Assembly (NCBI GenBank): GCA_012514035.1
Contig: JAAZBB010000063.1
Coordinates: 1-64,000, forward strand
Length of the DNA: 64,000 nt
Origin: Lentisphaerota bacterium
GTDB taxonomy: Bacteria > Verrucomicrobiota > Kiritimatiellia > CAIQIC01 > Lenti-01
Direction of reading: 5' to 3'
Shown here one piece after another: positions 1 to 8,195 of this stretch. How positions within the stretch are numbered: position 1 is the stretch's first letter; each line of letters starts with the position of its first letter. The position numbers were made by a program, and so were the translations under genes. The notes beneath the pieces were generated by a model. That model did not search any database and was not told the DNA's origin. It was given only the letters and a program-made list of their open reading frames with translations.

Positions 1-422
1 CGCGCGCGCCCCCGAAAACGAAGACGAGAAGACGGGCGGAACGAACCGGGCGGCGTCAGCCGCCTCGACGGTGGCCACCGGCGACGGGCAGCCAGCCTCG
101 CCCCGACGTTCAGGAGGGGCGACCGACGACCGCGCCCACGCGGGCGGCGGAAGCGCAGGCACGCGGCCAGCGTGCCGAGCATGAGCCGCGCGGCCAAGCG
201 CGGCACCTTGCTCCGAGCCGCGTCCAGCGGCGAGGAGTAGAAGCAAGGCGAGCGGCGCGAGCCTTGCGGTAGTCCGAGCGGCGCATCAGCGCCGCGAGGT
301 ATCCTGTAACCACCACCTCGACATGGACGGCCTACCGCTGGTAATACTTTCGAGCGGCGTCCAGGAAAGACGACCACTTTTCCGGATACGGGTAGCGTCC
401 CGACTTCGCAGAAGGTCGGGAC

Positions 423-680
423 TTGGGGTGTCCCGATCGCGCCCGCGCATCGGGAGCCACGAGTACCCCGCCACAGGCGGGCTCGCCTACGGCAAGAAAT
501 CTCGTCGCCCCGACCACTTCTAAACCCCAAAAACCCTCTGGAAACAAGGGGTTGGGGTGTCCCGATCGCGCCCGCGCATCGGGAGTCACGAGTTCCCCGC
601 CACAGGCGGGCTCGCCTACGGCAAGAAATCTCGTCGCCCCGACCACTTCTAAACCCCAAAAACCCTCTGGAAACAGGGGG
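423..680. repeat. Tandem direct repeat, 2 x 129 bp, each unit containing a tRNA 3'-end-like sequence (AAATCTCGTCGCCCCGACCA)
   Basis: TTGGGGTGTCCCGATCGCGCCCGCGCATCGGGAG... starts at 423 and again at 552 (period 129); units nearly identical. Each contains T-arm/acceptor-like ATCTCGTCGCCCCGACCA ending in CCA at 516 and 645. Confidence 0.9.
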
Positions 681-689
681 TTTTTCTTT
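660..689 (+). terminator. Intrinsic terminator at the end of the second 129-bp repeat unit
   Basis: AACCCTCTG-GAAA-CAGGGGGTT hairpin followed by TTTTTCTTT. Confidence 0.7.
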
Positions 690-1152
690 GTTCTCATTTC
701 GGCCCCCTGTCTCTTACGTTCCCATAAGTTGCCACTTTTCCAGACAGTCAGGGGTGGCAAAAAAGGGTGGCAACTTTTCGGTCATTCGTTCGGCCAGTAT
801 TGGCCGGGGCGCCAATTTTCCCTATCTGCCGCGAAAGTGCTAAAAAAGAGGTGGGCCGCCACGCCGCTCCCGCAAGGCCCTGCGCCGCCGTTTCCCGCGT
901 CCCGCGTCGCCGTCCGTTAGCGCCTAGCCCTGAGGATCGGCCCCGCAAATCGCATCCTGCGGCCCTGACGATCGAGCCGCCTCCGGATCGTCTCGCCAGC
1001 CTCGCTGCCGCCGCCAAGTCCCGCCGATGATGAATCCGTCGCCCGGTAGTGCGGCCCACGACGTGCGCACCGGTTAGCTACCTGAAGGACTGCCAAAACA
1101 GCCATCACTTCGGAAAAATATGCCGAAAATTTACACCCAAATTTATTTGAAA

Positions 1153-4100
1153 TCAGGGATTACTTGCACACAAGCGAATACGAATGACGAGTTCATCTCG
1201 AGCACCGATAGGAATCCGCACGGTATCTTCTAAATCTATGAAATAGTCACTGTCCTTGTTTGCCAGCTGCCAGTCAAATTCTTGGTTGGGCAGCACATCA
1301 AATGTTGCAAATTCCACTGCAAACACCGTGTATCCGGTCGGCACTTTGAATTCGAAGTTTTCACTACCATCCGCAGCTAGAACGATATCTTCTTGGGGCA
1401 TTTGCACCGACAGAGTCCCTGCGAAATATGTAATGGTGTAATTTTCAAGGCCCGTGCCCTGTGCATGGCTGATGATAATATCATAATCACCTACTTCCGC
1501 CGCTGTGCCGGCCCCATCACTGCGCAGATCAACGCTGGTAACCTCGTCGTCACCGATGAGACCGCGGGAAGTAAATTCGTTGCCCGTAAAAGAATAAGTC
1601 AGCAAGTAGCCTTTGGTGATATCCATAGCTGTTATTGCCAGCGCCTTCGACGTGATGTCCGCGATCAGGACTGGTGGCGTCAGGCTGTAGTTGCCGGCGT
1701 CCGCCCCGCCCAGACTGTAGCCGGCCGCCGCGATTGCGATGTCCGCGCTGACGTCCGCCGCCGCGAACGTGAAGACCGGCGTCCCCTCCAGGGTTACTTC
1801 GTCCGGCGTTACCACGCCGGTCAACTCCGCCGTCCCGCTGGCCGTGGCCGCGGTCGTCCCGTCGTACACCTTGTCGTCCCCGGTCAGCCCCGTCACCGCC
1901 AGCGCCTTCGCCGCGATGTCCGCCGAGAGGTCCGCCGGCTGCGTCAGATCGTAGTTGCCCGCCTCGTCGCCCGCCAGCGTCAGCGCCGCGGTCACCGCGA
2001 TGTTCATGCCCACGTCCGCCTGGGCAAAGGTGCCGACCCGCGCGTCCAGCGAGACGTCGTCGCCGTCCACCACGCCCACCAACGCAGCGCCGGAAATTGT
2101 CGCGTCCGTCGTTCCGTCGTAGGTCTTGTTGTCGGCCACGGCCCCCGCCGTCATCAGTTCCTTGGCGGCGATGTCCGCCCAGAGGTCCGCCGGCTGCGTC
2201 AGATCGTAGTTGCCCGCGTCGTCGCCCGCCAGCGTCAGCGCCGCGGTCACTTCGATGCCGGTGCCGACGGTAGCCTGCGCGAACGTGCCGACCAGCGCGT
2301 CCAGCAAGACGGCGTCGCCGTCCAACACGCCTACTAGCGCGGCGCCGGAAATCGTCGCGTCCGTCGTGCCGTCATAGGTCTTGTTGTCGGCCACGGCCCC
2401 CGCCGTCGTCAGTTCCATGGCGGCGATGTCCGCCCAGAGGTCCGCCGGCTGCGTCAGATCGTAGTTGCCCGCGTCGGCGCCCGCCAGCGTCAGCGCCGCG
2501 GTCACCGCGATGTCCGTGCCCACGTCCGCCTGGGCAAAGGTGCCGACCCGCGCGTACAGCCAGACGTCGTCGCCGTCCAACACGCCCACCAACGCAGCGC
2601 CGGAAATCGTCGCGTCCGTCGTGCCGTCGTAGGTCTTGTTGTCGGCCACGGCCCCCGCCGTCGTCAGTTCCTTGGCGGCGATGTCCGCCGAGAGGTCCGC
2701 CGGCTGCGTCAACGCGTAGTTGCCCGCGTCGGCGCCCGCCAGCGTCAGCGCCGCGATCACCACGATGTCCGTGCCCACGCCCGCCTGAACAAAGGTGCCG
2801 ACCAGCGCGCCCAGCGAGACGTCGTCGCCGTCCACCACGCCTACTAGCGCGGCGCCGGAAATCGTCGCGTCCTGCGTGCCGTCGTAGGTCTTGTTGTCGG
2901 CCACGGCCCCCGCCGTCGTCAGTTCCTTGGCGGCGATGTCCGCCCAGAGGCCCGCCGGCTGCGTCAGATCGTAGTTGCCCGCGTCGGCGCCCGTCAAGGT
3001 CAGCGCCGTCGTCACTTCGATGAAGGTGCCGACGGTAGCCTGCGCGAACGTGCCAACCAGCGCGTCCAGCGAGACGTCGTCGCCGTCTACCACGCCTACT
3101 AGCACGGCGCCGGAAATCGTCGCGTCCGTCGTGCCGTCGTAGGTCTTGTTGTCGGCCACGGGCCCCTCCGTCGTCAGTTCCTTGGCGGCGATGTCCGCGA
3201 TCAGGGCTGGCGGTATTAGCGAGTAATCCTCGGCATCCGCACCGCCAAGGGTATAGCCCGTGGTGATGATCTCGATGTCTTCGCCCGCGCCGGCTGACGC
3301 AAATGTAAAGGTTGGCGTGCCTTGAAGCGTCACATCGTCATCCGCAAACACCCCTTCAAGGACCGCCGTCCCGCTGGCCGTGGCCGCGGTCGTCCCGTCG
3401 TACACCTTGTCGTCCCCGGCCAACCCCGTCACCGTCAATTTAGGTTGATATATCTTCAGCCCGTTGAAATAGAGATCGCCATCGAAGCCGCCTACGTTCG
3501 AAAATCCGTTGTAAATCGCCAAGCTGTCCAATCCTGCTCCCGGCGTGCCAGCCAAGGGTTTATCCGAAAATATATTCGTTGTCCCGGCAGGACCCAGGGT
3601 CACGACTCGCAAATCATACGTATCGGGAGACGACAGGATCAGAGTTATCCGCAATCCATTCGTCGTCATGGGGATGCCGGTGTCCCAGCGCCCGCCCCCA
3701 TCCACGATTTCATAATTGTTGCTCCCACCATTGTAGAGAAATTCAAACCGGAGTCCCGTGTTGTAGTCGGCCTCTGAATTGGTTGCGTTACCGTGCCGGA
3801 CAACAAATCCGACATATCCGCCTTCCGCGACTTGCGAGTTCTCCATCGAAAGCTGGAGCGCCTGAGACACGGCCAGGGAACTCCGGGTGAACGGGCGGTA
3901 CGCAACCGCCATGCTATATTCGTCTCCATTGGCCCATAGACCCCACGCGTTTGAATTCTCACCGGATTGGATATAGTTCAAGGTTGCGTTGTTCAAAGGG
4001 CCCGCAGTGGCAATGAAATGCCCGGCCGAGACTCCGGTCATTAGGGTCCACGGTCCCAGTCCGCTGCCGCCATTGTCGCCCGTCTGCCAGTTATCCGCAT

Positions 4101-5442
4101 ATGCCGGGTCGGAGGCATCGTCGTATGCAGGAAGGGCGGTCAAGCCATTCGGGGCGATGTCTGCATTCAACCCGGAAAAGGTGAGCGAATAGTTGCCGGC
4201 GTCAGCGCCGCCAAGAACAAAGCCGGTCACTGTAATCTCGATATCATTCGCAACATAAGGATCGACAAACGCATACACTGGCGACCCTCCCAGCGTCACC
4301 TCGTCCGGACTGATTATACCGGCAAGTTCCGTGCTTCCCGTCACGGTTGCGGTCGTGGTGCCATCAAAAAGCTTATCGTGGGCAGTAAGCCCTGGGATGG
4401 TCAAAGGTTTCGCTGAAATATCGGCACTTAGGACGGGCTGTAACAACGTGTAATCGCCGGCGTCTGCGCCTCCCAAACTGAACTCTGTGGTCGTGATTTC
4501 GATCCCGGTGCCGACATCTGATGACGCAAAAGTGAAAACCGGCGTGCCGATCAAGGTCACATCGTCCCCAGCGGCCAACCCGTCGAGACTGGGCGTGCCC
4601 CTCGCCGTCGCGGCCGTGGTGCGATCATACCCTTTGTTATCACCCGTCAAGCCCACGACAGTTAATTGGCCCGGTTGTTCGATTTCTAGACTATTGAAAA
4701 AGGCATCTCCTCCAGACTCCGTATCACGGCAATACATAACTAGGCTGTCCAGCCCCGTCCCCGATGTCCCGCCCAGGGTTTGACCGGTGAAAATATTTGT
4801 CGCACCACCGGGCCCCAACGTCACAACGCGAAGGTCATACGTATCGGCGGAAGACAACCTCAAGTTGAATTGCAGGCCGTTTGTTGTAAAAGGTATACTG
4901 GTGTTCCAACGGCCAGAACCATCGATGATTTCATACGTATTGCTTCCGCCGCTGAAGAAGAACTCGAAGCGGGCATCGGTGTTGTATTGGTCCACGGAAT
5001 TGGTTGCGTTCCCGGTGCGAACGGCAAAGCCCACCCGACCGCCAGGTGCAACCAGCGAATTTTCCATTGCCAAGAGGAGTCTTTGCGAAATGGCCAGTGA
5101 ACCGCCCGTAAAGGCGCGGAACGCAACCGCAAACTGGCGGCTATCATCACCGTTTGCATACATCCCCCATGCTGAATGGTCCGTACTGCACTGGATGTAA
5201 TTCAAGTCCGTGTTTCCCGAATTTGCACAAAAATGACCCGCCCATCCGGAGATCATGTCCTGTTCAGCCAGAAGCATCCAGGGGCCCAACCCGCTGCCAC
5301 CATTGTCGCCCGTCTGCCAGCCATCGTCATAGGCCACTCCAGAAGCTTCGTCGCTTCCGGAAGTAGCCGCAGATAATGTCTTGACGGTCCCCATCAACAT
5401 GCCCAGTACAGCTAATACAACCCGCGCAACCCGCATTCTCAT
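1153..5442 (-). CDS. Large secreted protein with tandem YDG/MBG-type repeats and two copies of a beta-rich 'WANG/GHF' domain
   Basis: 1429-aa ORF, signal-peptide-like N-terminus, repeated ...ADNKTYDGTTDATISGA...GADAGNYDLTQPADL.ADIAA units; CAGGAGAAC RBS-like sequence before ATG. Confidence 0.92.
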   Translation of the reverse strand: MRMRVARVVLAVLGMLMGTVKTLSAATSGSDEASGVAYDDGWQTGDNGGSGLGPWMLLAEQDMISGWAGHFCANSGNTDLNYIQCSTDHSAWGMYANGDDSRQFAVAFRAFTGGSLAISQRLLLAMENSLVAPGGRVGFAVRTGNATNSVDQYNTDARFEFFFSGGSNTYEIIDGSGRWNTSIPFTTNGLQFNLRLSSADTYDLRVVTLGPGGATNIFTGQTLGGTSGTGLDSLVMYCRDTESGGDAFFNSLEIEQPGQLTVVGLTGDNKGYDRTTAATARGTPSLDGLAAGDDVTLIGTPVFTFASSDVGTGIEITTTEFSLGGADAGDYTLLQPVLSADISAKPLTIPGLTAHDKLFDGTTTATVTGSTELAGIISPDEVTLGGSPVYAFVDPYVANDIEITVTGFVLGGADAGNYSLTFSGLNADIAPNGLTALPAYDDASDPAYADNWQTGDNGGSGLGPWTLMTGVSAGHFIATAGPLNNATLNYIQSGENSNAWGLWANGDEYSMAVAYRPFTRSSLAVSQALQLSMENSQVAEGGYVGFVVRHGNATNSEADYNTGLRFEFLYNGGSNNYEIVDGGGRWDTGIPMTTNGLRITLILSSPDTYDLRVVTLGPAGTTNIFSDKPLAGTPGAGLDSLAIYNGFSNVGGFDGDLYFNGLKIYQPKLTVTGLAGDDKVYDGTTAATASGTAVLEGVFADDDVTLQGTPTFTFASAGAGEDIEIITTGYTLGGADAEDYSLIPPALIADIAAKELTTEGPVADNKTYDGTTDATISGAVLVGVVDGDDVSLDALVGTFAQATVGTFIEVTTALTLTGADAGNYDLTQPAGLWADIAAKELTTAGAVADNKTYDGTQDATISGAALVGVVDGDDVSLGALVGTFVQAGVGTDIVVIAALTLAGADAGNYALTQPADLSADIAAKELTTAGAVADNKTYDGTTDATISGAALVGVLDGDDVWLYARVGTFAQADVGTDIAVTAALTLAGADAGNYDLTQPADLWADIAAMELTTAGAVADNKTYDGTTDATISGAALVGVLDGDAVLLDALVGTFAQATVGTGIEVTAALTLAGDDAGNYDLTQPADLWADIAAKELMTAGAVADNKTYDGTTDATISGAALVGVVDGDDVSLDARVGTFAQADVGMNIAVTAALTLAGDEAGNYDLTQPADLSADIAAKALAVTGLTGDDKVYDGTTAATASGTAELTGVVTPDEVTLEGTPVFTFAAADVSADIAIAAAGYSLGGADAGNYSLTPPVLIADITSKALAITAMDITKGYLLTYSFTGNEFTSRGLIGDDEVTSVDLRSDGAGTAAEVGDYDIIISHAQGTGLENYTITYFAGTLSVQMPQEDIVLAADGSENFEFKVPTGYTVFAVEFATFDVLPNQEFDWQLANKDSDYFIDLEDTVRIPIGARDELVIRIRLCASNP
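1900..3180 (-). repeat. In-frame 255-bp (85-aa) tandem repeat array in the YDG/MBG gene
   Basis: AGGTCTTGTTGTCGGCCACGG recurs at 2121, 2376, 2631, 2886 and 3141, exact 255-bp spacing. Confidence 0.92.
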
Positions 5443-6209
5443 CGATATGTTCTCCTGTCAGGCAAACGTTCTTGATCGATTCAATCCACTGGGAACTCGA
5501 TTTATATTGATTACCAAGGTCAGTTTAACAGTGATTCAGATTAACTAGCAACTGCAATGTTTTTTTTCAGCTTCTTGAGAGATAACATTTTGGTTGTCGA
5601 TCTGATTTGGTTCCCTCCACCATGTCTCCGATTCAGATATATGGGAATTCCATTCAACGATAATTCTCCATGTGACCTGCCCCAGCTTGCGGTGCCAATT
5701 TTCGCCGTGAAGGGGTCCCGTAATCTAGTAATCGCTCTCTTTTTTCGATCTGTCCGCCCATCCATATTCCGCCTCGTCTCTCCCCTCTTGGTCAACACAT
5801 CGCGTAAGTCAATCTAACATGCAGAACTACCCGCCAGAGGTTTTATCGTACCGCCCTGCCGTAAAAGCATTCCACACACAATGGAATCCGGTAGCGGCCG
5901 GACCACACAGTGGAACAGCCGAGGGCCGAGCCAAAGTCCGACACTGCCGGACGCAGGGCGAACGCGAGGTTTATAGCGTCTGATCCATGCCGGACGAGCG
6001 AGAGCGCCTTGGCGAACGGAGCGGCAGAACTCGGATTTCGGGCTGTTATCGTGGCATAATTGGCTGTTCGGCTGGCGTTGGAATTGTGCTGTTTAGATGC
6101 GTTTGTTTTCCGTCGGCGGCGTTTTTCCCCGCTTGCGTGGGGGCCAGGGGCTTTGGCACACTTGACTTCGGCGCCAATCGCCAAGGTTTCGTCAACGCAG
6201 GAGGACACG

Positions 6210-7052
6210 ATGCTCTGGAAAGGCCGTCGGGAGAGTGCAAATGTGGTGGATCGGCGGAGTGTCCGCGCGGGAACGGTGGCCGCCGGGGGTTTGGGCACGG
6301 TCGTGCTGGTGGTGCTGTATCTGCTTGCCGGGGGCAGCGGGGAGGACCTGCAAAAGCTCCTGCCCGCTACCCAGCCCAGCGCCACCAGCCAGCCCCTGAC
6401 GCCGGCCCAGGAGGAGGCCGGGCAGTTCGTCGCGGTGATCCTGGCGGAGACCGAAGATGTCTGGCACTCACTGCTGGATGGCACCGGCGTCCCCTATCGC
6501 GAACCCAAACTGGTGCTGTTTTCCGGCGCGACGGAATCGGGCTGCGGCTTTGCGCAGTCGGCCATCGGGCCGTTCTACTGCTCGGCGGACGAATCGATCT
6601 ACATGGACCTGGATTTTCTCTCGGATCTTCAGAACCGGCTCGGGGCGGATGGGGATTTCGCGGTGGCGTACATCATCGCGCACGAGGTGGGCCACCATGT
6701 GCAGCATTTGCTGGGGATCCTGGGGCAGGTCAACGCCCGGCGCGGCGGCCGGCAGGAAGCCGGCAGCGACTCGCTGTCCGTCCGGCTGGAATTGCAGGCG
6801 GACTTTCTGGCCGGGGTCTGGGCGCATTACGCCCACCGTACCAAGGGACTGCTGGAGCCCGGCGACGTCGAAGAAGGCGTGGCGGCGGCGGGCGCGGTTG
6901 GCGACGACCGGATTCAGCGGCAGTCCCAGGGCTATGTGGTGCCGGATTCCTTCACCCACGGGACTTCCGCCCAGCGCACGGCGTGGTTCATGAAGGGGTT
7001 CCAGACGGGAGACGTGAGCCAAGGCGACACGTTTGCCACGCAGGAACTGTAG
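6210..7052 (+). CDS. Neutral zinc metallopeptidase family protein (YpfJ-like)
   Basis: MLWKGRRESANVVDRRS..., single TM, HEVGHHVQ zinc motif; AGGAGG upstream of ATG at 6210. Confidence 0.9.
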   Translation: MLWKGRRESANVVDRRSVRAGTVAAGGLGTVVLVVLYLLAGGSGEDLQKLLPATQPSATSQPLTPAQEEAGQFVAVILAETEDVWHSLLDGTGVPYREPKLVLFSGATESGCGFAQSAIGPFYCSADESIYMDLDFLSDLQNRLGADGDFAVAYIIAHEVGHHVQHLLGILGQVNARRGGRQEAGSDSLSVRLELQADFLAGVWAHYAHRTKGLLEPGDVEEGVAAAGAVGDDRIQRQSQGYVVPDSFTHGTSAQRTAWFMKGFQTGDVSQGDTFATQEL

Positions 7053-7198
7053 GGACCGAGCCCGAACAGCCCCGCGCCCACCGTGCGCGGCTACAACGAA
7101 GCCGGAAATGCGGCAGCGATTCTCCTGCGTCTCTGGCGTCGTTTGCGTTGAACAGACCGGAATTTTTCCATGCGCTTTCCCTTGGGGGCGGAGAAGTT

Positions 7199-7696
7199 CT
7201 ACTCTTCTGCCAGAGCGGGCGGGCGTTCCAGGGCAAGGGACTGGCTGAGGGCAAGCCGGCGCTTGGCGTAGTCTTCCAGGGCCCGGTCGGCATCGGTTTG
7301 GGGCTGCCAGGCGGGCACCGGGGCGGGCTGGCCCTCGGCGTCCAGGGCCACGAACACAATGACGCAATGGGTGGTGGCGACAGCGGCCTGGGTGCGCAGA
7401 TCGCGCGAGAGAACATCCACGGCGATGTGCATGCTGGTGCGGCCGGTATGGATCAGGCGGGCGCGGACCTCCACCAGGTGGCCGACCAGAATGGGCTGAT
7501 AGAAGCGGATGCCGCCGACGTACACGGTGACGCAGGCCTGTCCGCACCAGCCCGTGGCGCAGGCGTAGCCGGCCTGGTCGATCCACTTCATCACGGCACC
7601 GCCATGGACCTTGCCATAGAGGTTTTCATCGGCGGGTTCCGTCACGAACCGCAGGGTGATTTCATGTGGTCGGCGGGGCGTTTCTGGTGAGGTCAT
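7199..7696 (-). CDS. Acyl-CoA thioesterase (hotdog fold, YciA-like)
   Basis: LRFVTEPADENLYGKVHGGAVMKWIDQAGYACATGWCG...; start MTSPETPRR with GGAGGAACC upstream. Confidence 0.85.
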   Translation of the reverse strand: MTSPETPRRPHEITLRFVTEPADENLYGKVHGGAVMKWIDQAGYACATGWCGQACVTVYVGGIRFYQPILVGHLVEVRARLIHTGRTSMHIAVDVLSRDLRTQAAVATTHCVIVFVALDAEGQPAPVPAWQPQTDADRALEDYAKRRLALSQSLALERPPALAEE

Positions 7697-7772
7697 GGTT
7701 CCTCCGCAAATTTTACATCCGGTCGGAATCAGTCTCCCCGGGCTTCCGCGCCTTGGCAAGACCTTTCCCGGG

Positions 7773-7991
7773 CACGCCTGTTTCGTTGACTACGATCGGC
7801 CACATTTGGAGTGCGGCGGGAAGCGAGGCTCGGCGAGCGCCACGCCGCTTTGGGGGTTGGAAACCGAACGGTCAGTCCAAACAGCTAAAGCGGGGCCGCG
7901 GCGCCAAGCACCTTGCCCCCGCACTCCTAAATAGCCAACCATGGAAGTCGGCGGTTCGATTCCGGTCGGTCAATGAAACGAAGATGCGCCC
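7773..7991. mobile_element. MITE-like non-autonomous element, copy 1 (degenerate termini)
   Basis: TTTCGTTGAC.../...GTCAATGAAA termini; internal GTGCGGCGGGAAGCGAGGCTCGGCGAGCGCCAC shared with copy 2; flanked by perfect 11-bp direct repeat CCTTTCCCGGG (7762-7772, 7992-8002). Confidence 0.78.
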
Positions 7992-8020
7992 CCTTTCCCG
8001 GGGGCAGTGTTCCGGACGGG

Positions 8021-8049
8021 TTGACAGGGGGCGGCGGCGCCATTATCTT
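8021..8049 (+). promoter_or_regulatory. Sigma70-type promoter for tRNA-Cys
   Basis: TTGACA (8021-8026), 17-bp spacer, TATCTT (8044-8049), ~17 bp before the tRNA. Confidence 0.75.
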
Positions 8050-8065
8050 TTGCGGTGACTTGAAT

Positions 8066-8140
8066 GGCGCGGTAGCCAAGTGGTAAGGCGAGGGTCTGCA
8101 AAATCCTTATGCATCGGTTCGATCCCGATCCGCGCCTCCA
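8066..8140 (+). tRNA. tRNA-Cys (GCA), CCA encoded
   Basis: GGCGCGG acceptor, anticodon loop CTGCAAA, T-arm ATCGGTTCGATCCCGAT, CCGCGCC-T-CCA; complete cloverleaf folded by eye. Confidence 0.95.
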
Positions 8141-8156
8141 ATTGCCTTTGGATCAT

Positions 8157-8180
8157 GGGCACCGGCAGGTGCCTTTTTTT
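8157..8180 (+). terminator. Intrinsic terminator after tRNA-Cys
   Basis: GGCACC-GGCA-GGTGCC followed by TTTTTTT. Confidence 0.85.
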
Positions 8181-8195
8181 GCAGAATGAGGTCGC

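Noticed and set aside
110-316. Short minus-strand ORFs in the first 320 bp
   Set aside because: Ala/Arg-rich low-complexity translation, no RBS or domain; cannot be supported as a CDS.
332-760. 142-aa (-) and 165-aa (423..920 +) ORFs with internal protein repeats
   Set aside because: The repeat is explained by the 129-bp non-coding tandem duplication (a multiple of 3) containing the tRNA 3' end and terminator.
1900-3180. Possible CRISPR-like array from regularly spaced repeats
   Set aside because: The 255-bp period is in-frame protein repetition (85-aa YDG units); no short repeat/spacer alternation and no cas genes in the window.
7935-7975. tRNA-like T-loop sequence GCGGTTCGATTCCGG in MITE copy 1
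   Set aside because: T-stem does not pair correctly and no acceptor or anticodon arms are present; it is not shared by copy 2.
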